Assembly (NCBI GenBank): GCA_038503035.1
Contig: JAVSML010024444.1
Span: 1-64,000 of the forward strand
From: Crocodylus rhombifer
Taxonomy: Eukaryota; Chordata; Crocodylia; Crocodylidae
DNA: 64,000 bases
Direction: 5' to 3'
The stretch's first letter is position 1. Every line of letters begins with the position of its first letter. Below are positions 12,691 through 22,194 of the stretch, in pieces. Both the position numbers and the translations under genes were made by a program. The notes under the pieces are model-generated. The model searched no databases. It was not told where the DNA came from and was given only the letters and a program-made list of their open reading frames with translations.

Positions 12691-13166
12691 AGTAGAAGGC
12701 AGGGTAGATTTGCACCTTATAGACCAGGGGTTTCCAATCTTTTTTAATAAGTGTGCCTCTGGCAGCCAGATGTGGAGTGGGGCGGTGGCATGTGGCTGGA
12801 AGTGGAGTAGTGGCAGTGTGGGGTGGTGGGTGATGGCGGTCAATGCATGCAAGCTCCCCCTCCCTCCCCATGTCTAGCCAGCCAAGTGGCACCTGTGAAG
12901 CCTACAGTGGGGAGCTGCTGCCCTTGCCCCCTTCCCCCTGGCCCTGCTCCTGGGAGGTGGCGGCACAGGGTGGTGGGTAGTAGCACTCCATTCCCTCCCA
13001 CCCATGAGTACCCCCTAGGGCCTTCCCAAGTACCCTCAGGGGTACATGTAACTCCAGTTGACAACCCCTTTTATAGACCAGTCAAAGTAGATATATAGTA
13101 CATGCTTTCATGGGATGAAACTCACTTCATTAATGTTGGGTGCTATAAGGTGCCAATCTATGGTCT
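12690..13166. repeat. Short palindromic MITE (family M), split by a hAT insertion
   Basis: The left part contains GGGTAGATTTGCACCTTATA, ending at 12724; the right part (13071-13166) ends with GTGCTATAAGGTGCCAATCT. The left box is nearly the reverse complement of the right one. The inner part has the ATGCTTTCATGGGATGAAAC box, matching a repeat type I know from reptile genomes (..AAGCTTATG.., ..TCTATAAGGTGC..). The same termini occur at 31914-32033 and 53337-54665. Removing the 346-bp insert leaves an element of about 130 bp. Confidence 0.65.
12725..13070. mobile_element. Nonautonomous hAT element (346 bp) with perfect 8-bp TSD
   Basis: The termini CAGGGGTTTCCAA (12725-12737) and TTGACAACCCCTT (13058-13070) are inverted repeats of the hAT type. 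TTATAGAC flanks both sides (12717-12724 and 13071-13078), an exact 8-bp duplication as expected for hAT transposases. The interior is GC-rich and non-coding. It sits inside a family M palindromic MITE, so it is the younger of the two. Confidence 0.88.
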
Positions 13167-14593
13167 TTCCAAAGTGCTAAATTAATTCACTAAGAAACCA
13201 CATTTCATATGTGCTAGAAAATCACAATGATCATCTCTGACTTAGGCTGTTCCCGAAAATGGGGTAGCTGCTTTCGAGGACAAAGATAAAATCAAAGTTG
13301 CTTCCTCAGTTTCTTTATACTCTAATAGGATCAAAACTAAGCAGTGAAAACCCTTTTCCAAAAACCGTAAAAAATTTATCGCTTCCACTTTACATACAAA
13401 AAAAATTTGGATACATTAGAGCATAACTGAGTAACATCACAGAGCTGCCTTACTGGGAAGGAGTGAGTGAGTGTCATTCATCACTGAGTGTCATTCACTC
13501 TGGGACTTGAAATTGTCTATTTTCGTGCTTCCTGACTTATCAAGATAAAGCTGACATCAGCTGTGTAAAATAGTTCTTCCACAAAAAATGAGTCATTGAC
13601 ATGACTAAGAAAAATAAGATTATCTTGTCAAATTCTTTCTCCAAACAGACACTAAATAAACATAGTGGCAATGCTGATTTTTCCATTCTATGATTTTTTT
13701 AAACATTGCTTAGCTTCAGGCTTGCACAATGTGGTCTGACCCTGAGAAGTGCTGAGCACTTACAACCCCTCAACCAGTCACTGAGAGCACAAATTGGCTC
13801 AGTGCAATCTCTGACTCAGGTCATGAAAAAGTTAAAACAGAGGTGTGGTAAAACAGTCTGGAAAAGACTAGCACTAGCATGAGCTTTCACCCAAAATTTG
13901 AGCTGCCTTTAGTAGTGTTTGGGAAGATATATTCAATTTTTTTATTAACCTCTACCACGTTTGTTTTGTGGTGTCTGTACATTTGTACCTGATTGTACAG
14001 AAGGGAAAAGTACCTAAACAGGATGAGCTCTCAAGGACTCTTCAGCTTGTTTGAATAGGGGCCTAACCTTAACACAGCTAGTGCCTGGCATCATTTTACA
14101 TTCCTTAGGGATGAAAATTTGGGCTCTTGGAATCCAATCCCTTGACTGGTATTGATTATTTGTTCTCTGAGTGAAATTCTCGCTCAACTAAAGTTGACTG
14201 GAGTTTTGTGCCTTTGCTGGAGTTAACTTTAAAAATTTCAGCAGATTTTTAATAATCACGATATAATGATTTCAGATTAATTATTTATGTTTAAAGTTGA
14301 GAATTTTGCTGGAACTATGAAATTAGAACTTTGAAAATAATTGATTTTTCGGTTCAGTGATCTAATCAATAAAAAAATGTTTTTGGGTTGACTTGAGATT
14401 AACTTTTATTTTTCTTGGCAAAATAACTAAAAACAATTGATTTTGGGTGAACAGCACATTTTTAGTTTGTAGAGGTAATTTTTAAATAAATACATCATTT
14501 TCACCTGAAAGTACTGAAATGTTTTGTTTTGAAAATGTCAAAATGAAATAATTTTTTTTCCAAATGTTTTTAGTTATAATTTTAAGTCAGCCT
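13167..14593. other. AT-rich DNA without recognised features
   Basis: Long A/T runs, especially 14220-14580, and no open frame above about 60 codons. I see no transposon ends. Confidence 0.55.
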
Positions 14594-15051
14594 GGGCTCA
14601 TCTACCTGAGATGTTCACTGCAGAGCCGACTAATTAGCTCCGCAGTAAAAAGTCAAGCATCTACACCTGCAGTGCTATTAGGCTGGAATAAACTAATTAA
14701 CTCTGCTATAGGATATTACTGCCAGAAACAAGTACTATCCTATGGTGGAATTATTTACTCTGCTGTAATGCACATGTAGATGCTGACAGGGCTGGCTGAG
14801 GCATGCGGGTACTTCAGTGTGAGGGCTGCCTGCCAGCTAGCCCATCTCCAGCATGTTGAACTGGGTCAGAGAAGCCCCAGGCTGGCAGGCTGACCCCCCA
14901 AACGCCTTGCCAGCTGGGGCTGCTCTACCTTAGCTTAATGTGCTGAGGTCCTGACACACATGCAAACAGTGTGCCCGGGAGCAAAAAAATCCTACACAAA
15001 CTGTGCCAGAGTTTATTCAGTTGAATTCATTTCATGTGTAGTCACACACCC
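14594..15051. mobile_element. MITE of the GGGTGCATCTACACATG-type family, copy 1
   Basis: Starts GGGCTCATCTACCTGAGA and ends ..CATGTGTAGTCACACACCC, whose reverse complement is GGGTGTGTGACTACACATG. Internal boxes AACTAATTA, CTGCTATAGGATATTACTG and CACATGTAGATGCTGACAGG recur in the copy at 60392-60660, as does the GC-rich centre GGGCTGCCTGCCAGCTAGCCC. No coding capacity. I see no matching direct repeat at its flanks (CCT versus TAA), so the exact ends are uncertain. Confidence 0.7.
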
Positions 15052-16839
15052 TAAAACTAAAAAAATTTGGCTCCTCTGCTCTTAATATCTCTAAAACCAA
15101 AGTACACCTGTTAAGTATGCTCAATGAATGTTAAAGATTATAGCACAAGTCCTAAATCTGGATAAATCTACCTGCTGTTATTTCAAGAATTTTAATGTAG
15201 GTGTTATCATTATCTGGACTGGGGAGTTGAGCTATTATTGAGCTTGGAGGTGCCTCCCAATGGACTTCCAATATTGAAACAGTCACCAGGCCAAACCTAG
15301 AATAAAACTATTCTAGCAGGAGAGTCCTTGAATCTACTGATGAGTTAACTAACAGAATGTGCAATTGCATCAATGTCTAAAGACATTGATTTTTGCTTGG
15401 GTTCTTACCAGATCACTTGAAAAGGGACTTAAGGCACTTAACTGCCTTTAACCTTCACCTTCCATTCTGTCCTATATAAAATTGGTAGAAAACTCCCAGG
15501 TTTCAGACCATAGGAAACTGTCTTACATGATACCTTCATCTTTAGTCCTCATCTGTAAAAACATAGAGGCCGACTGGCACAGATTTTATAAGCTTCAAAG
15601 ACTGTCTGATCACACCAAACATACAAGATACTCCAATCTCCATTTCAATTTTAGGAATGGCTCATATCTTCATACTGTACTGAAAGTCAGGCTAAACTAT
15701 TGGAGGATGCATTTGTCTTGAGTCCAGTTTCAGCTATTGGCATAGATTACTGGTATGAGCTTGGAGAAGTCATAATTTTTTGATGGTATTTGATGGCCAT
15801 ATTTTAAAGATATTTAAGTGCTGAATTCCTAATGATATGAATAGGAACTAGGAATATATTTTTTAAAATCTGGTCTCGTTAATTATCCTACATTCTGTTT
15901 TGCAAAGGGAGAAAATAAGTCTTACTTATCTCCCACCAGTGATGAGGATAAATTAGCTTCAGTTGGTATAGCAAGGGGCTGTCATAGAGCTGGAGGTTAT
16001 AGAAACAAATGGAGCCAAAACATTCATCTGAACAGCAGCAAAAATTGAAGTTTTGTAAATCTAGCTGCTGGTAACAAATGTGTGGCTTTCAGTTTAAAAG
16101 TTAAACTTAGGAAAATGGGAGTAAGGGACACAAAAAACAAAACAAAAAAGTCTTCCATTTCTTTTTCTTATAATTTTTTGTCAAACTTTTGCGATCTATC
16201 CTACAGGCACCTGGCAGTGCAGGGGAAAAAATGAGAGCCAGGTCAGGGTGCCCTTCATTACACTGCTGACAGGAAAAGAGTATATTTCAAAGAGCTCCTG
16301 CAACTGCTGTAACTTTTTTCTATTATGTTCGTATTTCAGATACAGATCAAACACAACAGGGACTACAGTATGTAAATCACTTGTATTGTGTGTGCTTATT
16401 CCCTAGCTATTATGCATAAACCCTAGAGCAAAGAAGGGATTGGAGGTGGCCCAAAATTATTTTTTCCCTTTTTATGTAAAATGAGTTAATTAAATTTGGC
16501 AGCACCCCAAGGAATCATTATACTGACTCTTCCCAAAATTTCAGGGCTGCCCTGGTGTGTGCATTATATAAAGGAGTCTGTTACCTTTGGAAGGGCAGAG
16601 AGTATTTGAAAAAAAAGACTCACAGACCTGTCTCAAAATGTTGGGATGGACTCTGAGTCAGGTCAACTCTGGGTATGGGCACACTCTATCCATAGCTTTT
16701 CCAAACTCCCTAATTCTCTTATTCATTTGGCTAGATAGATAGAGCCCATATTCTTCTGAGTAAATCTTCCTCAATAATTCAAAAAAGAATCTCACATTGT
16801 AGCTAGGTGAGGGTGAGGAGAATCCATGGGGGTAAAAGT
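15052..16839. other. AT-rich DNA without recognised features
   Basis: A 79-codon open frame at 15482-15721 has no recognisable domain. The rest is stop-rich, and no repeat boundaries are visible. Confidence 0.5.
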
Positions 16840-17385
16840 GAAATTCCTCAAAGCTTGGTCTTGGAAGAGATTCAGTTAAATATTTTATATTAATAACATT
16901 GGCATGAAAAGTTGGAACATATTAACAAAATTTGCTGACAATGCAAAATCAAGTCATTATCAATATGTAGGGGAATCCAAATATCATATAGGAAGAACTG
17001 CATGGCTTTAAGTACCAGAGTAATAGAAACTGAATTAACACAAAGCCCCAGTATGAACCGTGACACTATACCAAGAATATGAACTGGGTGGTCATCCATT
17101 GGAAATAACAGAAAGGAAAAAAGTCCTGGGTTTATCAATCATTCAAATGTTGCTTCTGAGCCACCCAAGTGACGTAGATGGAACAGGCAAATGTTATCCT
17201 AAGGTATATCAGATGAGTTATTTTGGATTGAAATGGGAAAATATCAGTGCCTTGTGGGACCATATCTGGAATACTGTGCACAATTCTTGTTGCCCATGTA
17301 CAAGAAAGGTGAATTCAGACAGAAAAGAATGCAGAGAATAGGGATGCAAAATGGAGAACTTATCTAGGACAGGAGACTAAAATGC
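16840..17385 (+). mobile_element. Old CR1/L3-like LINE, RT C-terminal part
   Basis: Heavily decayed. Recognisable blocks in shifting frames are KFADNAKS (motif C region, about 16925-16955), a segment like 'GHPLEITERKKVLGL' (17088-17135), and VGPYLEYCAQF..PMYKK (about 17249-17310), which matches the [15 protein letters not shown] block of CR1-group LINEs. Stops interrupt every frame. The sequence breaks near 17385; the next expected part of the protein (LG.FSLAK..) appears at 19871, so a 2.5-kb stretch was probably inserted here later. Confidence 0.75.
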
Positions 17386-17899
17386 TAGGGACACAAGTTA
17401 TACACAAACCATTTTAAGAGATCAGAAACTGGCTTGAACTTGTAACAGAAGCCCAGTGTACATAAACCAGTTTCAAAATGGCTGAAACTGGTTTAAGATA
17501 AAGCTGGTTGAATGTAGTATCAGACCTAACTGATTTGGATCAAAACCAATTTATAAAACTTCTGTCCCAGATCCCTCCCTTGTTCAAGTTAAATCAGAGT
17601 CCCCCGGCATCCCAGGATTCTTTGCTATCCTGGGCTGAGTTGTGCTGTCTTCTCAGGGCAGTGGAGAGGCTGGGGAACTGGGGCTGGCAGGACTGCAGGA
17701 CCAGACTGAAGGGAGGGAGGTGTTGGCAAAGACCTGACACAATCATCACATTTATGTGCTGGAGATGGACTAAGGGAACAGGAGAAGGTCCCAGACTCCT
17801 TGGGCTGGTGTGACCAAAGAAAGCAGAGAACTACATTTACATTATACAGCAGAACCTGTAAAAGGTGGGAGACTGGAATACCTAAGAAGTGATAAAAGA
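17386..17899. repeat. Unassigned stretch with AAACTGGTTT inverted motifs
   Basis: 17395-17560 has several alternating AAACCAGTTT/AAACTGGTTT boxes (for example around 17465 and 17484), suggesting a small foldback element, followed by 17570-17890 of GC-richer DNA. It lies between the two parts of the old LINE, just left of hAT element A. I cannot define its ends. Confidence 0.4.
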
Positions 17900-19016
17900 T
17901 AGGCCTGTGCAAAGTGGCTAGTATTTACTTTGGATTTGGCTGATTCAGGGGACAGTGATTTGATTTGGTTATTCTAATCACTGTTCGGAATCGATTCAGC
18001 TGAATCTGATTCAGAGATTTGGCTGCTGCTGAATCTCTGAATCATGCAGACCCATCCCCTGCCCGCTCTCCCAGGCCCCCCAATGGCTTCCCTGCCTGCC
18101 CCAGCTCCCGGTGCTTTAAAAAAAAAAGGCCCCACTGACCAGGTGCTACCAGGTGGAGGGGCGATTCCCGCTGCACCCTACTGTCCCACATCATGTGGGG
18201 GGCTCTGCCATGAGCCCCTGAACCCCCTGCTCCCCTAGCCCTGCCTCTCCATAGTTGCCCTACCTGTCACAGCTCCGTCCCTTTAAGAAAAATAAAAAAC
18301 AAAAAACCTGGGACTCACCAGTTTCTGCCCGGTGGGTGGCAATCTTTGCTGCTCCCCACTGCCCTACGCTGCATGGGGGGCTCTTTCATGACCCCCCCAC
18401 AAAGCCCCAAAGCCACTGCAGGAGCTGGTGAGTCTGGTGAGTTTGGGGGATTTGTTTTTGTTTTTTTTCTTAAAGGGCTGGAGCTGGGCTGGGTGGGGCA
18501 GCCATGAGGGGAACTGGTGGAGTGGGGGGGATTGGCAGGCTCATGGCAGACCCCCCCACATAACATGAGGCAGTGAGGGGCAACGGGAATCGCCCCTCCA
18601 CCAGGCAGCACCTGGTGAGTGGGGGCTTTTTTTTAAAGCACAAGGAACTAGGGTGGGCAGGGCAGCCGTAGGATGGGGGCTGGGGGAGTGGGCAGGGTGC
18701 AGGGGGCTGGTAGAGCAGGCAGGGGAAGGGGCCTGGTGGGGGGTCTCCCCATGGTCCTCTCCCCCCTCCTCCAGACTCCCCTCCCCCACCCCTACTTACC
18801 TGCTCCAAGTCTGGGTCCAGCTCCCTGCTGCAGCGGGCAGGGATTGCCCAAATCAACAAAGCTCCTGAACCTTTTCCAAATTGATTCAGAGAGCTTTGAA
18901 TCAATTTGAACCTTTAAATTGGTCCCCTGATTTGATTCAGATTCAGAGATTCGGCCACGGAATTGGGCTGAATCTCCTCCAAATTGAATCAGCACCCAAA
19001 GCTTTGCACAGTCCTA
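17900..19016. mobile_element. hAT family 'TAGGGCTGTGC', nonautonomous member A (1117 bp)
   Basis: Left end TAGGCCTGTGCAAAGTGG and right end ..AAAGCTTTGCACAGTCCTA (reverse complement TAGGACTGTGCAAAGCTTT) form a terminal inverted repeat. The first and last 150 bases are packed with GATTCAG/CTGAATC words. The left subterminal region (17979-18020) aligns with element B at 20879-20920, sharing CACTGTTC..TCGATTCAGCTGAATCTG. The flanking 8-mers ATAAAAGA and ATGCATGA match at only 5 of 8, so the TSD is decayed or absent. The centre is a GC-rich inverted repeat (separate entry). There is no transposase. Confidence 0.8.
18045..18720. repeat. Large internal inverted repeat (foldback) in hAT element A
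   Basis: The segment from about 18045 to 18315 recurs as its reverse complement from about 18720 to 18425. Paired landmarks are CAGGTGGAGGGGCGATTCCC at about 18149 with its complement near 18583-18602, CCATGAGCC at 18208 with GGCTCATGG at 18537, and CCCTTTAAGAAAAA at 18279 with its complement near 18463. The spacer 18316-18424 holds a third, direct, diverged partial copy (GCATGGGGGGCTCTTTCATG). A transcript could fold into a hairpin with arms of about 270 bp. The GC-rich frames of up to 144 codons here reflect this composition, not a gene. Confidence 0.8.
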
Positions 19017-19439
19017 ATGCATGAGAGTCCCACCAAAGGTGCTATAGTGACAAGCATACTAATGTCAAGGCACACAAAGGGATGAAGGGGGTGCAAGTGC
19101 ACCTGTAAAAACCTAAGTAGAAATGTGACTTGTGGAATCTCCATTCCAATACCTAAGACCACTTGCTGATTCCCCAAGAAGGACTTTCTGAATACCTGAC
19201 TGTAAGGAGACACTCTGCCCTCAGGATTACTTATGCAAGACTTTCTCTTGTCTTTTTGGTTTATTGTATTCCATTTTAAGTTAGACTAAGCCATGTGTGG
19301 TCTCACTGGGTTTTACTGGGCTATATCTTAGCTTAGGCAAAGATTTTTGGTTGTTCTTTGTTGTGTGCTTGAGGTTGCAAATTGCTGTGTTCAATACATG
19401 CTCACTTCAGAGAAAGGTCTATTCCTGTTCAAGCTTTTA

Positions 19440-19867
19440 TGAATTCACTGCTACTACTTTTTTCCCCACCTGCCCCATCCTCATCTTGGCAGGGGCTGCC
19501 TTCCTCACTTCCCCTGAGCAGAGATTTGGGGGAGGAATGGGGAGCAGAAGCCTGGCGGGCGCTACCCCACCCAGAGAGACCCAGCCAGGGTGGGGATTTA
19601 AACCCCCACCCTCCAGGTGCTAGACCAGGGCTATGCCCCCTCCACTGGCCATCAGTGAGGTGGGGAAAAGATTTGGAGTTTCAGTCCCTTCCTTTTGGCA
19701 GTGGCCGGCAGGCATGCTGTAGCACTCCTCGGCCTCTGGCCCAAGGCACTGCAGGCATGTGGCTGCATTTTCTGAATCAAAAGTGAATGTTCACTTGCTT
19801 CTCAATTTAGTTTCTGCAGCTTAGACTAACCTGCAAAGGCTGAATTGATTCAGCCTCTGGCTTTTTG
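19440..19867. repeat. GC-rich interspersed repeat, family X copy 2
   Basis: The right 160 bases match copy 1 (2321-3346): GCAGGCATGTGGCTG.., TCTGAATCAAAAGTGAATG, the palindromic box CTTAGACTAACCTGCAAAG (about 19820-19838) and the terminus GCCTCTGGCTTTTT. The GC-rich left part, beginning around 19440-19480, does not align obviously with copy 1. The 3' end abuts the resumed old LINE at 19871. Confidence 0.5.
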
Positions 19868-19870
19868 ACT

Positions 19871-20215
19871 GTACTTGGCCAAAAAGCTTGGCATGTTTAG
19901 TCTAGCAAAATGGAGTTGCTGCCTATCGCCTATAAATATTCTGGATGGATGGGGGAAGGGACTATTTAAGGTAAAGCACAATATTGGCATAAGATCAAAT
20001 GCATATAAAGTGGCCATGAATAAATTTAGGTTGGAAACTTGGACAAATATTCCTTACAGCTGACAGGAGCCACCATCCAATAGGTGTAGTGCAGACAAGA
20101 AACCTGACTATATTTAAGAGACAGTATGAGAAATTCATCAACATGATTAAATTACATGGTTGCTTACAGTAGGCAGGGACTGGACACAATGAGTCAAAAG
20201 GTTTATGTGAGTCCT
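19871..20215 (+). mobile_element. Old CR1/L3-like LINE, C-terminal tail
   Basis: The frame 19875-20063 reads LGMFSLAKW, then GKGLFKVKHNIGIRSN and NKFRLETWTNI, followed by the 3' region to about 20215. These match the end of CR1-group ORF2 (LGLFSLAKRR.., [12 protein letters not shown]..) in order. This is where the fragment ending near 17385 should continue, so both are probably one copy split by later insertions. Confidence 0.7.
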
Positions 20216-20234
20216 ATCTTCAAGTCCTTCCTTG

Positions 20235-20550
20235 GGCCAGTTTCAGATCAGTAGCTTGACCTTCAGTAGGCCATATCCCAAGTTCCTGAGTGCCTTGATG
20301 GCTGAGCTAGAGAGTCAGTCTCTTTCTACTCCAATCAATATTTGGTTATTTGTACAAAATGGACCAGTTTTACTAGGAGAGACAGAGGGACCACCACCCA
20401 CCTCAGAGTAGGAGCAGGCTGAGGTTCAAGTTCCTGTTCTAAACTGGGAAAAGAAGGGTCTTGAATCTGGCTTTCCTGTATTATGCACGTGTCCCCTAAG
20501 TCACTCAATTGTTGACTCCTGTGAGTGGCTTTAGAATCAAATTCCATCCT
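20235..20550 (-). repeat. Possible tRNA-derived SINE
   Basis: On the minus strand, boxes resembling a SINE with a tRNA-like head are visible: on plus, GGGTCTTGAATCTGGCTTTC near 20457-20476, followed by GTGTCCCCTAAGTCACTC. These resemble the B-box and 5' end of MIR/tRNA-SINE copies. No poly-A or target repeat could be assigned, and a diverged LINE 3' region is an alternative. Confidence 0.35.
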
Positions 20551-20792
20551 AGATATGAAAAACATTTGGGATCAGACTATATCTTACCTTGTGGACACCA
20601 AATATCATTAAGTGTGATTCCATTTCACCTTTCTCTAATCCCTGAAAATTTAGCACAAAAGGTAAATGGGTCTTCCTTCTACTTACTGCTTGTTGTGTCT
20701 TGGTTTTAAAGCTAAGATGATGGTATGCTATAAAAGTAGGTGCTTTTTCTGGACTTTAGCTCGGTTAAATAGACTTGTGCTTAGTTGCTTAT

Positions 20793-22186
20793 TAGGGCTG
20801 TGTGAAATGGCTATGTTTCAATTCGGTTTTGGATTCAGCCATTTTGGAAGGACAGTCATTCATTTCAATTTTTCAGATCACTGTTCTGTTTCGATTCAGC
20901 TGAATCTGTTTCGGAATTTCGATGCTGCTTCAGTTATTCAGCCATAGGCTATAATGGAGAATCACTAAAATGCCTACAACTTTGTCATTTCATGCCTGAT
21001 TCAGATGAAGATTGCAGAGATGGTAGCCACTTCTGAGGGCATGTAGCCTGCCAAGTTTCAAGGAGACAAGTACAGGGGTTTATATGAAACTGCACCTCAA
21101 ACTGTTCAAAGAAAAACCCATATCATTTGGCAGTATGCTGTCATCCCACACGCAGATCCGGGGGCCCGTGCACCCCAGGAGGACTGTGGGTCTGTTCCAG
21201 ACTCCTCCTAGGGGGCATGGGCTCCCAGATCTGTGCATGGGATGACAGCAAGCTCCCACTGTCAGCTGGGGTCAGCACCAGCACCGGGTTCTTTCCAGCA
21301 CTCAGCGCAGGCTGTGCCAACAAGACTTGGGTGCTCTTGCTGGCCCCAGACCAGCAGCAGCAGCATGCTGTCATCCCACACACAGATCTGGGGGGGCTGT
21401 GCTGGACTCTTCCCGGGTGGGCATGGGCCCCCGGATTTGTGCACAGGATGACAGCAGCCTGCCGCTGTTGGCTGGGATTGGCACTTGGCACAGCCTGTGT
21501 TGGAAAGACTGGTGCTGCCACTTGCCTCAGCCAGCAGTGGCAGCATGCTGTCATCCCATTTACAGATCCAGGGGGCTGCACCCCACTGGGAGGACTGCAG
21601 GGCTGTGCCAAACTCCTCCCGTGGGGGTGTGCAAGTCCCTGGCTCTGTGCAAGGGATGACAGCAGGCTGCCATTGCCGGCTGGGACTGGTGCTTGGTGCT
21701 TAGTGCAGCCTTTGCCATGCACTGGGAAGACTGGTGCTGCTGCTGGCCCCAGCTGGCAATGGCAGTATGCTGTCATCCTGCATGCAGATCTGGGGGCCCG
21801 CACCCCCCAGGAGAGCTGTGGGGCTGTGCTGGACTCCGCTTGGGGGGTGCAGGCCCACAGATCTGAGTGTGGGCTGCTGTCCCTCCCCCAGAGCACTGGG
21901 ATTGGAAGGGATCTCAGGGACAGATTGCAGACACTGGCCAGCTACAGATGTCAGTATCAGAGCAGTCTAGCCCCTGCACTTCCCACTCCCTCTTCTTAGT
22001 TTCTGTTTCCCTGCAAGCTCAGCTCCAAAATTTTCCAAAACATCTCTGAAACATTTTGGATCGTTTCATTTCGTTTTGGAGATGTTTCAGAGCCTTCCAT
22101 TTCATTTTGAATTCAGTGTTTCGGACACTGAAACAGGCCTAAACACCTCCAAAATGAAACAGCTGCCCAAGTTTTGCACAGTCCTA
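20793..22186. mobile_element. hAT family 'TAGGGCTGTGC', nonautonomous member B (1394 bp), perfect TSD
   Basis: Left end TAGGGCTGTGTGAAATGG and right end ..AGTTTTGCACAGTCCTA (reverse complement TAGGACTGTGCAAAACT). TTGCTTAT occurs on both sides (20785-20792 and 22187-22194), a perfect 8-bp TSD. Subterminal regions at both ends are rich in GTTTC/GAAAC and ATTTCG words. 20935-21115 aligns with the left interior of element C (CATAGG.TATAATGG.GAATCA, AACTTTGTC, GGTGGTAGCC, CCTGCCAAG.TTCAAG), and 21890-21965 aligns with the right interior of C (ATTGGAA.GG...CAGGGA, GACATCAGT-like). B is therefore a relative of C whose transposase region is replaced by a repeat array. Confidence 0.93.
21132..21895. 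repeat. Tandem array of four palindromic units inside hAT member B
   Basis: The box ATGCTGTCATCC starts at 21135, 21365, 21545 and 21767, giving unit lengths of 230, 180 and 222 bp. Within each unit the box recurs in inverted orientation: GATCTGTGCATGGGATGACA near 21228, GGATGACAGCA near 21446 and 21654, and a decayed form near 21855. Each unit is therefore itself a foldback. Stops are rare in this GC-rich array, producing open frames of 290 codons (+, 21127-21999) and 251 codons (-, 21141-21896) that overlap head-on. Their sequences are repetitive and resemble no protein, so I do not annotate them as genes. Confidence 0.85.
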
Positions 22187-22194
22187 TTGCTTAT

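Noticed and set aside
18470..18904. 144-codon proline-rich minus-strand frame
   Set aside because: Falls in one arm of the GC-rich inverted repeat of element A; the other arm gives similar frames on the opposite strand.
17892..19024. 8-bp target duplication around element A
   Set aside because: ATAAAAGA and ATGCATGA agree at only 5 of 8 positions, which chance could give; element A is supported by its ends, not by a duplication.
21132..21895. CRISPR-like array
   Set aside because: The units are 180-230 bp, diverged and internally palindromic, in vertebrate DNA. There is no short repeat/spacer regularity and no cas genes.
21127..21999. 290-codon plus-strand open frame as a possible gene
   Set aside because: It is a reading of four tandem palindromic units inside a transposon, with an equally long frame on the other strand and no recognisable domain.
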